Shown here in pieces: positions 22,220-30,146 of a stretch of 64,000 nt of DNA; within the stretch, counting starts at the first letter, position 1, and each line of letters begins with the position of its first letter. Source of the stretch: JTS-AC122 sp050246015 (GTDB taxonomy: Bacteria; Planctomycetota; Phycisphaerae; Phycisphaerales; UBA1924); the NCBI GenBank assembly GCA_050246015.1, contig JBFWWU010000010.1, forward strand, positions 1 to 64,000, in the 5' to 3' direction. The notes under the pieces were generated by a model. It searched no databases. It had not been told where the DNA came from and saw nothing but the letters and a program-made list of their open reading frames with translations. A program made the position numbers and the translations under genes.

Positions 22220-23581
22220 TCAGTGTTCTTCCGTCGGGACCTCGGCGGTCTCGGTCGTTTCGGGGTGGGCGGCTTCGGAGGCGTGGTCGTTCATCGCGGT
22301 GGTCCGCTCGGGCATCTTGCCGGTCGCGGCCATGATGGCCTTGTCGGTCCCGACGGACCAGATATTGTCGATCCCCCCGCGGTTGGACACAAAGTAGATG
22401 CGCCCGTCGGAACTCCACTTGGGCATCAGGTTCACGGAGCGGCCGGTGGTCAGGTTCACCCGTCCGGCGCCGTCCACCCCGCACATCCAGAGATCGGCAT
22501 TCGCGGGCCGATCGAAGTTCATTCCCGCCGCGTACGGGACCGTCGCGTAGACGATGCGCGTGCCGTCGGCGCTCCAGGCGGGGTTGATCACGGCGGCTCG
22601 GGCGCTGCTGACAATCTCGGTCGGGCTGCTGGCGTCGCCGGCGCGGTAATCGACGGTCCAGACGCTGAAGGCCCGGTCCCCTCGCTCGCGGCTTCGCTGG
22701 AACAGGATCTTGTCACGCTTCCCGGGTGCGGTCCCCGCGACGGGGGACCAGGTCGGGAAGAGTCCGTAGCCGATGAACTCGCCGGGCATCGGCTGATCGA
22801 CGTCGGCGACCCACATCTCCCATCGCCCGCTCACTTCGCCGAGCCGGCAGAAGACCAGCCGGGAGCCGTCGGGCGACCATGACGGGTGCAGTTCGTGCGC
22901 GGGGTCGCTGGTGACCTGCACGGCCTGCCCGCCGCCGGTGGACATGACGTAGATATCCCATGAACCGGTGCGGTTGCTGGCGAACGCGACGCGCGACCCG
23001 TCGGGGCTGATCGCGGGCATGACGTCCTGGGCCGGGTCCGCGGTCAACTGCGTGATCGTCCGCCCGTTGACGGCCTTCATGTAGATATCCGCGGTCACGC
23101 GGTGCTGTGTGCTGGCGTAGACGATGAACTGGCCGTCGCGCGATACATCCGGATCGAAGTCCGATCCCTGCGACGCGAAGGTCACCTGGGCCAGCGAGTC
23201 CATGGTGTCCAGGCCCATCTCTTCCGCGGGGCTTCCCGTCGGCGTCGAACTCATCGGGATCGCGGCGGGGTTGCCGACGATCAAGTCGTTCGCCGCGCGC
23301 GGGCCGCGGGCCGGGTAGGTTTGCAGCGACTCGGCCAGCGAGTACGAACTCACGGAGGGCGTGCTCATGGGGAACACCTGGCCTTGGGGCTCGGGGGCGA
23401 GGGTGGGCGTCGGCGCGGCGCTGCTCGCCGTCGTCGTGGTCGTCGGATCGTTCGGGGGCGTGGACGTCGGCGTGCTGCACGCGCTCCGGAACATCGAGCA
23501 GCCGGCGGCGCCCAGCGCCAGGCCGGTAGCCAGCAGAACCCGCGATGCCATGCTCAACGAATCAGCGCACACCTTGTTCAT
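22220..23581 (-). CDS. TolB-like (PD40/WD40) beta-propeller lipoprotein
   Basis: GGAGG 8 nt upstream fixes the ATG at 23581. The signal ends with the lipobox AAGCSMF. A Thr/Pro/Ala-rich linker follows. From about residue 130 there are PD40-type blades: DFDPDVSRDGQFIVYAS, VMPAISPDGSRVAFASN, ELHPSWSPDGSRLVFCR, VINPAWSADGTRIVYA and LMPKWSSDGRIYFVSN. These match TolB and other periplasmic propellers that bind peptides or cell-envelope partners. TolB is part of Tol-Pal; no tolQRA or pal is in the window, so this may be a paralogue. It is the first gene of a probable three-gene operon with the lipoprotein and xerC genes. Confidence 0.75.
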   Translation of the reverse strand: MNKVCADSLSMASRVLLATGLALGAAGCSMFRSACSTPTSTPPNDPTTTTTASSAAPTPTLAPEPQGQVFPMSTPSVSSYSLAESLQTYPARGPRAANDLIVGNPAAIPMSSTPTGSPAEEMGLDTMDSLAQVTFASQGSDFDPDVSRDGQFIVYASTQHRVTADIYMKAVNGRTITQLTADPAQDVMPAISPDGSRVAFASNRTGSWDIYVMSTGGGQAVQVTSDPAHELHPSWSPDGSRLVFCRLGEVSGRWEMWVADVDQPMPGEFIGYGLFPTWSPVAGTAPGKRDKILFQRSRERGDRAFSVWTVDYRAGDASSPTEIVSSARAAVINPAWSADGTRIVYATVPYAAGMNFDRPANADLWMCGVDGAGRVNLTTGRSVNLMPKWSSDGRIYFVSNRGGIDNIWSVGTDKAIMAATGKMPERTTAMNDHASEAAHPETTETAEVPTEEH

Positions 23582-23903
23582 CCTCGATGCCTCCGGACCC
23601 GTGTCTTGTGCGGCCAAGCGTGCCGCGTGATTTATCGGACGCCGCTTCGGACACGCTTTGAAAGCAGCGAATCCGCGACGGTCACCGTCAACATCGGCAC
23701 GAATCCTCGCCTCGATAAGTCCGGGAATGCACGAGAAGAGCCAAACCCGCACATTCAGACCGGATAATCGGGCGGGATCGAGCGGCCCCGGCAGGACTTG
23801 CGCGACCGCCCGTTGACGGGGTTCTCCGGCGCGAAAAAAAACCCCGGCGCACGTGCCGGGGTTGAGGCGAAACAGTGACGTGGTGAGCGGTCAGGACTCA
23901 GAT
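23582..23903. other. Intergenic region of 322 bases
   Basis: It holds the upstream region of the TolB-like gene (GGAGG at its left end) and a strong terminator of the 23904-26030 gene (23834-23863). No promoter stands out and no small gene is supported. Confidence 0.5.
23834..23863 (-). terminator. Rho-independent terminator
   Basis: Stem AACCCCGGC/GCCGGGGTT (23840-23848 with 23855-23863) with a 6-nt loop, followed on the minus strand by a T-run of seven. It lies 40 nt past the stop of the dockerin-tailed gene 23904-26030. Confidence 0.92.
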
Positions 23904-26030
23904 TCAGCAGGGCGTGAAGAACGCCGCGATGAAGTCGAAGAAGTCCTGGCTGTTGCTGGCGCCGTCGTTGTTGAAGTCGGCGTTGCCGTTGAAGAAATCA
24001 GCGACGAAGTCGAAGAAGTCCTGGCTGGTGACGGAGCCGTCGTGGTTCCAGTCGCCCGCGCAGCCGCCGGTGGGGACGGGCACGTCGAAGGAGATGGCGG
24101 TCGGAGTGCCGGGCTTGAAGAGGCCGAGGGTCGCCTGGCCGGTGGTGGGCGGCGTGTTGGCGGAGAACCAGAAGTTGTACATGGTGCCCCAGCGCAGCGC
24201 GTTGGAGTTGGCGTTCTGCGCGAAGGTCTGCGGGCTGCGCCACTCGACGGCGGAGGGGCCGACGCCGCTGATCCAGTCGGTGTTGTCGTAGGGGTCGCCG
24301 GAGTGATAGTTGACGTCGTGGAACCCGACGGCGGAGGCGTTGACGCCGCCGCCGAGCGGGATGGAGAACGACCCGCCGGAGCGGTCGGAGTTCATGTTGT
24401 AGATGGCGTAGTCGTAGAGCCAGGACCCGTTGCCCTGATCGGTGACCTTGGTCGCGACCCAGAAACGGCCCTCCATGGGGACATCAACGGTGAAGACGTT
24501 GACGCTGGGGTCGGCGATGCCGGCGCCCCCGCCGTGATCGCGCCAGGCGCGGATGGCCGGGATCGTCTGGTTGGTCGAACCGGCGGCGGCCATGTCGAAG
24601 GTGGACTGGTTGACGGTGACGCGGAGGTAGGAGTTGTTGTTGTAGGCGTTGCCCGAGGCGGCGTCGTCGGTGGCGATGTAGGCGCCCTCGACGAAGTAGA
24701 GCGCGCTCGGGAAGTTGACATTCAGCATGTCGGACTGGGGGACCTGCAGGCGACGGAAGATCGCGTCGCCGGAGACCTGCGGGAAGGAACTGATGACACC
24801 GGTGTACCCATTGATCGCGGAGCGTGGGGCCAGGTGACCCTGGCCGGCGTTGTAGCCCGCGCCGTAGACGTCTTTGCAGCCGGCGCCGAGCACGCTGCCG
24901 CCGTGGCCGTTGCACGACCCGCAGCCGGAGCCCGCGGCGGCGCAGCACGCCGTCTTGCTGTAGCCCATGCCGATCTGAAGGAGGCGACCATTGTGGAGGC
25001 GGTAGGCATTCATTCCCAGCGCCGGGGTGCCGGCGTTGGCCCAGGTGAGGTCGGCGTCGCCGATGTTGCAGGTCTCGGAGCCCAGGGCGTAGCCGCGGAT
25101 GCCGCCGACGGCGCCGGCGTTGAAGACCGGTGACGTGGTCATGCCCTGGTGCGTGACGTCCGGTCCGTTGGGGCCTGGCGGGGGCGGATCACCCATGGTG
25201 AGGGTGAAGATGCCGGTGCCGGTGTTGCCGCCGACGCGGATGATGTACTGCACGCCGGCCTGCGCGGTGAATGAGACCTGCGAACGGGCGACGCAGAAGT
25301 TGTCGTTGCAGGCCATCTCGTTGGCGATGGTGGCGGGGCAGCCGGAGTGAATGGAGATGGCGGTATCAAAGTTGGCGGAGGAGCAGGTGCTGGCGGTGAC
25401 GACGCCCGTGGCCGGGGCGGTGTAGCGGTAGTAGACGTCCGGGGCGGAAGCGGTGAGGCAGGACCCCTCGCCGTCGGCCATGGCGTTGGTGTTGGTGCCG
25501 TTGAACGTGCCGTTGCCGATAGGCTCGGCGGAGGCGCAGGTGTCGTTGGCCGGGGGGACGCCACCGCTGCCGGGACCGACCGACATCGTGAACGGACCCG
25601 ACGCGCCGCTGAAGCCGGAGACGCGGATCAGGTACTGCACGCCGCTCACCGCGGAGAACGAAACCATGGTCTGCAGACCGCAGGAGTCGTCGAGGCATGT
25701 GATGACCGAGCGATTGGCGCAGGGGGCGTTGTGAACCGAGAGGACGGTGTCGAAACTCGCGCCGCCGCACACGGTGACGTTGATGGTGTTGGTGGCCGGC
25801 GCGGTGTAGAGGTACCACACGTCGGGGGAGGTGGTCGAGGCGCCGCAGGTTCCGGCGAAGTCGTTGGTCGCGGCGACCGTGGTGCCGGCGATGGTCGTGT
25901 TCCCGATCGGGATCGCGTTGGCACAGTTGTTATTGGCCGGTTGCGCCGCGGCGCCGGCGGCCAGCATCAGCAGCGCACAGCCCGCGCTAATGCGGGCGGT
26001 GATCCCCGCTCTTCGATTCACATGCGTCAT
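23904..26030 (-). CDS. Large secreted protein: two PPC-like domains and a dockerin-like tail
   Basis: AGGAG 6 nt upstream fixes the ATG at 26030. A signal peptide ends AGAAAQ. Residues about 30-240 hold two copies of a 90-residue domain resembling the pre-peptidase C-terminal (PPC) type, each with a form of APDVYYRYTAP, FDTAISIHSGC and VQYIIRVGG. The central 400 residues are Gly/Asn/Ser-rich with a Cys cluster (CCAAAGSGCGSC) and no recognised domain. The last 50 residues are the dockerin-like module, opened by CAGDWNHDGS and closed FFTPC. It is likely an extracellular matrix or surface protein. A strong terminator follows and a TTGCGA-N16-TATGCT promoter precedes it. Confidence 0.75.
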   Translation of the reverse strand: MTHVNRRAGITARISAGCALLMLAAGAAAQPANNNCANAIPIGNTTIAGTTVAATNDFAGTCGASTTSPDVWYLYTAPATNTINVTVCGGASFDTVLSVHNAPCANRSVITCLDDSCGLQTMVSFSAVSGVQYLIRVSGFSGASGPFTMSVGPGSGGVPPANDTCASAEPIGNGTFNGTNTNAMADGEGSCLTASAPDVYYRYTAPATGVVTASTCSSANFDTAISIHSGCPATIANEMACNDNFCVARSQVSFTAQAGVQYIIRVGGNTGTGIFTLTMGDPPPPGPNGPDVTHQGMTTSPVFNAGAVGGIRGYALGSETCNIGDADLTWANAGTPALGMNAYRLHNGRLLQIGMGYSKTACCAAAGSGCGSCNGHGGSVLGAGCKDVYGAGYNAGQGHLAPRSAINGYTGVISSFPQVSGDAIFRRLQVPQSDMLNVNFPSALYFVEGAYIATDDAASGNAYNNNSYLRVTVNQSTFDMAAAGSTNQTIPAIRAWRDHGGGAGIADPSVNVFTVDVPMEGRFWVATKVTDQGNGSWLYDYAIYNMNSDRSGGSFSIPLGGGVNASAVGFHDVNYHSGDPYDNTDWISGVGPSAVEWRSPQTFAQNANSNALRWGTMYNFWFSANTPPTTGQATLGLFKPGTPTAISFDVPVPTGGCAGDWNHDGSVTSQDFFDFVADFFNGNADFNNDGASNSQDFFDFIAAFFTPC

Positions 26031-26113
26031 CCGAGTCTCCTGAAAATGGGGTGACAGGTCAATACCACAACCCCCTCCCCCGTTCCGAACTGCACCCTCA
26101 CGAATATGCACCA

Positions 26114-26141
26114 AGCATACCGCGCCCGCCGAGACTCGCAA
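26114..26141 (-). promoter_or_regulatory. Promoter of the 23904-26030 gene, with an overlapping inverted repeat
   Basis: On the minus strand: TTGCGA, 16 bases, TATGCT, about 85 nt before the ATG. The -35 overlaps an inverted repeat, GAGACT-cgca-AGTCTC (26131-26146 on the plus strand), which could be an operator. Confidence 0.45.
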
Positions 26142-26261
26142 GTCTCCACATCGCGATCAGGCGGATTCTTTTCAATGCGGTCTTCATGCGCGCGCGAACC
26201 GCGCGTCAACACTTCACAAGCGGTCTGGGGCTCTCGGCGGGGCGGGTCGCCTTTCTTCGAG

Positions 26262-27536
26262 TCAGCACGCCTCGAAGAACGCCCCGAGAAAATCGAAGAA
26301 ATCCTGGCTGTTTGTGGCCCCGTCGCCATTGAAATCAGCGTCCGACACAAAGAAGCCCGTCAAGAACTCGAAAAAATCGGGGCTGCTGACGGAGCCGTCC
26401 CCGTTGTAGTCGCCCGCGCAGGGGACGGGAGGGAACTCGATTTGTCCGCGGATCTCCCCGCCGCCGTTGGTCATGGTGTGAATGTTGAAATAGGCAAGGC
26501 CGCTCTGAACCAATGACTCGTCTGCGGCGGGGTAGTTCCAGGAGCCCAGTTTCCGGCTGCCCAGAGCCAGGGGATGCACCACCGCAGCGCTCATCCCACG
26601 GGGCGCGAATCCGTGGATGTGGGCGGCAGTCTCCGCGCTGCTCAGCGGCGAATAGCGCACGTCGTACGTCAAGGTATCGGAGGCATCACCGAGCGAAACG
26701 AGTCCGACGCCGATGCCCATGGAACTGACGGGCGGCGATTCCTGCTGGCCGTCGATGGGGACGACGCAGTTCACGATCTGGCCGCGGATGTCGCCGGTGG
26801 GATGGGAGGCGGTTTCGATGTTGACGTACATCAGGCCGCGAAGCAGGTCGCGCTCGCGGACCTGCGGGTAGGTCCACGTGCCGGACTTGATCGAACCGGC
26901 GGGGAGGGTGTGGAGGATGGGGCCGGCCAGCGCGTGGGCGGCGGGCCCGCGGATGTGGGCGGCGGTTTCGCCCGAAACGTCGGTGGTGACGATGTAGTAT
27001 CGCAGCGTGTTCGCGGACGTGTCGATCATGAACGTTCCCCATCCGGTAGCGGTCGAGGCGGTGGGGGGGACGGCTTGGGCGCCGTCGAGCTGCGCGGCGT
27101 GAGTCTGGACCTGCCCGCGCGCCTCACCGCCCGGGAAGTTGGCCGAGTGGATGTCGATGTAGATGTTGCCGGCGAGGATGTCGGCTTCGCGTGCTTCGGG
27201 GTAGGTCCAGGTACCCACCTTGACCGGGCCCAGGGCGATGGTCGCCAGCGAACTGGAGTTTTCCACTCCCGGCGGTGAAAGGTGTATGGCGGCGATGGTC
27301 TCCGCCGAACTGAGGCCGCCGATGACGATGCGGTAGGAGAAGGTGTTGGCATCGGTATCGACGACAAAGGCGCCCGCGCCCAGAGCATTGGACCCGGCGC
27401 TGGGCGGGATGTTCTGCGCCGGCGAGATGGACGCGACAAACCGGTGGACGGTCTGCGCCTGCGCGTGGGTCACGAGGCTGAACAGGATGAGCACCCCCAT
27501 GCACGGCGAATGGATACGCCCGCGGCAACGTTGCAT
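26262..27536 (-). CDS. Secreted protein with three CHRD domains and a dockerin-like tail
   Basis: AGGAGG 9 nt upstream gives a firm start. Residues 1-28 are a signal peptide ending AQAQ. Three tandem CHRD-type domains of about 120 residues follow, each with a form of VPPxxS, GAFxVDTDANT, SxAETxAAIH and the closing GGExRGQV (for example FPGGEARGQV, HPTGDIRGQI and NGGGEIRGQI). CHRD domains are known from chordin and from many secreted bacterial proteins; function is unclear. The last 50 residues are the dockerin-like module with CAGDYNGDGS, DFNGDGATNSQDFFDFL and a terminal FFEAC. It lies next to the PPC/dockerin gene on the same strand, but with its own 210-base upstream region. Confidence 0.85.
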   Translation of the reverse strand: MQRCRGRIHSPCMGVLILFSLVTHAQAQTVHRFVASISPAQNIPPSAGSNALGAGAFVVDTDANTFSYRIVIGGLSSAETIAAIHLSPPGVENSSSLATIALGPVKVGTWTYPEAREADILAGNIYIDIHSANFPGGEARGQVQTHAAQLDGAQAVPPTASTATGWGTFMIDTSANTLRYYIVTTDVSGETAAHIRGPAAHALAGPILHTLPAGSIKSGTWTYPQVRERDLLRGLMYVNIETASHPTGDIRGQIVNCVVPIDGQQESPPVSSMGIGVGLVSLGDASDTLTYDVRYSPLSSAETAAHIHGFAPRGMSAAVVHPLALGSRKLGSWNYPAADESLVQSGLAYFNIHTMTNGGGEIRGQIEFPPVPCAGDYNGDGSVSSPDFFEFLTGFFVSDADFNGDGATNSQDFFDFLGAFFEAC

Positions 27537-27746
27537 ATGTTGTTTCCTCCTTCACACTCGTGGGCCGACCGACGCGCCCGAGGCGTCGATACCTGAAGAA
27601 GGAATCTATCGAGATTTCCGGACCGGGCCAGCAAACTCCTGGCAATGGGCTCAAGATTGCCTCAACGAGTTGAGCCGAGGTCGTGCGGTTCCACTTGATA
27701 TGGGGAAGGCGCAGAGGGGCGACCGGAGGGGGAGCGAACGCCGGCG

Positions 27747-29414
27747 TCAGGCTGTCATCGCCGTCAGCACTTCTTCGATCGTGGTGACACCCGCGCGAGC
27801 CTTGGCGAAGCCGTCGTCGCGCAGGGTGGAGAGGTTGCCGGAGGCCAAGGCGGCGGCGGCGACGCGCGGGGCGTTGGCCCTGGTCATGATCATCTCGCGC
27901 AGTTCGTCGGTGAGGCGGAGCAGTTCGTAGATGCCGATGCGGCCGCGGTAACCGGTATGGCGGCAGGCCTTGCAGCCCTTGCCGCGGACGAGCGTCTCGC
28001 CGGGCGCGTGCTCGAACCCGGCGGGGAGTTCGGCCCGATCGGGGTCGTAACTGGCGCCGCAGGCGGCGCAGACCCGCCGCACCAGGCGCTGCGCCATGAT
28101 GCCTTCCACCGACGACGCGACCAGGAACGGCTCGACGCCCATGTCCAGCAGGCGCGTGGTCGCTCCGGCGGCGTCGTTGGTGTGGAGCGTCGAGAAGACC
28201 AGGTGGCCCGTCAGCGACGCTTGCACCGCGGTCTCGGCGGTCTCCTTGTCGCGGATCTCGCCGATCATCACCACGTCGGGGTCGTGGCGGAGGATGGAGC
28301 GCAGGCCGGCGGCGAAATCGAGCCCGACCTTGTGGTTCACCTGGATCTGATTCACGCCGGTGACGTGGTATTCGACGGGGTCTTCCACCGTGATGACCTT
28401 GATCTGGTCCGACACGATCTTGTTGAGCGAGGCGTACAGGGTGGTCGATTTGCCGGACCCCGTGGGGCCGGTCACCAGGAGAATCCCATGCGGGCGCTCG
28501 ATCAACTGTTCCCAGTCCTTCTGGACGTTGCGCGGCATCCCGAGGTCCGAGAGATTCATGAGGACCGCGCTCTTGTTCAGGATGCGAAGAACGACCCCCT
28601 CGCCGAAGAGCATGGGGATGATGCTGGCGCGCAGGTCGAACTCCTGCCCCTTGTGCTTGAAGGTGATGCGACCGTCCTGGGGCTTGCGCTTCTCGGCGAT
28701 GTTGAGGCTCGCCATGATCTTGATGCGGCTGATGATGGCGGCGCCGAAGCGGTTGATGGTGGGGGGCACGTTGGCGCGCTGGAGCACGCCGTCGATGCGG
28801 TAGCGGACCGCCAGTTCTTTTTCGTAGGGCTCGATGTGCACGTCGGTGGCGCGCTCGGTGACGGCCTCGACGAGGATGTCGTTGACGAGCCGGATGACCG
28901 AGGCTTCCTGCGCCTGCTCGACCTCGTCCTTGGCCGCGGCGTCGGCCTGAGAGGTGGGCGCCAGGCCGGCGGCCATTTCGTCCAGCGTGTCGCCGCCGAC
29001 CCCGTAGTTCGCGCGGATGAACTTGCGAAGTTCCTCCTCGTCGGCGAGGACGACCTCGATGGCGCATCCGGTGAGCAGGCGCAGTTCATCCAGGCCGGCG
29101 AGTTCAAACGGGTCGCACGTGGCCACGATGAGAGTGCCGTTCTCCTTGGCGATGGGCACGCAGTTCTGCCGGTACACGAGTTTGGCGGGAATGAGCCCCA
29201 GGACCTCGGGCTTCACCTCGATCTGCTGCAGATCGATGACCTGCATGTGGAGTTGGCCGCTGATGAGTTCGAGCACCTGGTCAGGCCGGACCAGGCCCAT
29301 CCGGATCAGCACGCGGTCGAGTCGCTCGCCCGTGGCGCGGTGCTGCGACAGGGCTTCATCAAGTTGAGCCCTGGTGACCAAACCCCGATCAAGCAGCAGG
29401 TTCGCAATGCCCAT
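27747..29414 (-). CDS. PilB/GspE-type assembly ATPase
   Basis: Traffic ATPases of this type power type IV pilus extension or type II secretion. The product has an N-terminal GspE-N domain (RGLVTRAQLDEAL, then LVYRQNCVPIAKENGTLIVA), the Walker A motif GPTGSGKSTTLY, the Asp box (ITVEDPVEYH), a Walker B-like DVVMIGEIRDKETAE and the His box (STLHTNDA). A tetra-cysteine zinc motif, CAACG and CKAC about 30 residues apart, is present. The start at 29414 (MGIANLLLDRG) begins right at the domain; the longer frame upstream lacks domain content. No other pilus or secretion genes are nearby, so pilus and secretion cannot be told apart. Confidence 0.92.
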   Translation of the reverse strand: MGIANLLLDRGLVTRAQLDEALSQHRATGERLDRVLIRMGLVRPDQVLELISGQLHMQVIDLQQIEVKPEVLGLIPAKLVYRQNCVPIAKENGTLIVATCDPFELAGLDELRLLTGCAIEVVLADEEELRKFIRANYGVGGDTLDEMAAGLAPTSQADAAAKDEVEQAQEASVIRLVNDILVEAVTERATDVHIEPYEKELAVRYRIDGVLQRANVPPTINRFGAAIISRIKIMASLNIAEKRKPQDGRITFKHKGQEFDLRASIIPMLFGEGVVLRILNKSAVLMNLSDLGMPRNVQKDWEQLIERPHGILLVTGPTGSGKSTTLYASLNKIVSDQIKVITVEDPVEYHVTGVNQIQVNHKVGLDFAAGLRSILRHDPDVVMIGEIRDKETAETAVQASLTGHLVFSTLHTNDAAGATTRLLDMGVEPFLVASSVEGIMAQRLVRRVCAACGASYDPDRAELPAGFEHAPGETLVRGKGCKACRHTGYRGRIGIYELLRLTDELREMIMTRANAPRVAAAALASGNLSTLRDDGFAKARAGVTTIEEVLTAMTA

Positions 29415-29629
29415 GAGGTGCTGGAAGAAAGTGTACCGGTGTGTGGGGCCGACGCCGCCCGAAGATGCCAGAAGCGCTGAAAATGCATTATCGGAATCGA
29501 GTGGCAATCTGGGCCAAGATTCCCGCACGCCATCCTGCCCGGGCGGGGCCGCAGGGTTTGGAGGGCGCGGCAAGGGGGCGGGTCGTGAAATCTCGCCCAC
29601 GCCGGCACGCCGGGCGTCAATACTTGAAC

Positions 29630-30121
29630 ATGACGAACTGCCCGATCCAGAAACGATGGCGGTGGGCCGGTGTGCTGGCCGCGGGGGCGAGCGTGCTGTT
29701 GGGTGGGATGGGCGGGTGCGCCGGGGGGCTGGAACTCGGCGCCTTCAGCGCCAGCACGTCGATCGTCGAGACCGGCGCGACGATGTTCACCCGCGGCCGC
29801 GTGCTGGTCTTCGAGGAAGCATCAACCGACGCGGCTCGAAGCGCCGCCCGCCGAGCCGTGAAGCGACTGGAACTGCGCATCGACCGCGAGCAAGAGGATG
29901 ACGACGCGCTGCGCTTGTACTGCGTCGATCGACTCAACGCCGCGATGATGATCGTCATCGAGACTCGAACGCCGGCGATCGTGCGCATCAAGACGGACGC
30001 GGGCCTGTGGGGCAACCCGAGTTTTGCGTCGCTGGTGCTGGTGACGATCCGCGACGAGATCCAGCGGGAACAGAACGCGCCGGATCGCGATGCGCCGTCC
30101 GCTACGCGCCCGGCGGAATGA
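29630..30121 (+). CDS. Small lipoprotein
   Basis: The ATG at 29630 starts a signal with lipobox GGMGGCAGG (Cys at about residue 30). The 163-residue protein has a positively charged helical stretch AARRAVKRLELRID, then YCVDRLNAAMMIVIETRTPAIVRIK and a C-terminal basic/acidic tail. It may be a DUF3568-like lipoprotein, but I do not recognise a specific family. It is divergent from the PilB-type gene and converges on ligD with 25 nt between. The Shine-Dalgarno is weak. Confidence 0.6.
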   Translation: MTNCPIQKRWRWAGVLAAGASVLLGGMGGCAGGLELGAFSASTSIVETGATMFTRGRVLVFEEASTDAARSAARRAVKRLELRIDREQEDDDALRLYCVDRLNAAMMIVIETRTPAIVRIKTDAGLWGNPSFASLVLVTIRDEIQREQNAPDRDAPSATRPAE

Positions 30122-30146
30122 CCCTCGCCGTCCCGAGGGAAGGCGC

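Noticed and set aside
23853..25133. Plus-strand frame of about 425 codons opposite the PPC/dockerin gene
   Set aside because: Val/Gly/Asp-rich antisense shadow typical of high-GC genes; the minus-strand protein has a signal peptide, domains and a terminator.
27124..29067. Long minus-strand frame (about 650 codons) overlapping the PilB-type gene
   Set aside because: Same strand but another frame of the ATPase gene; Arg/His-rich shadow without motifs.
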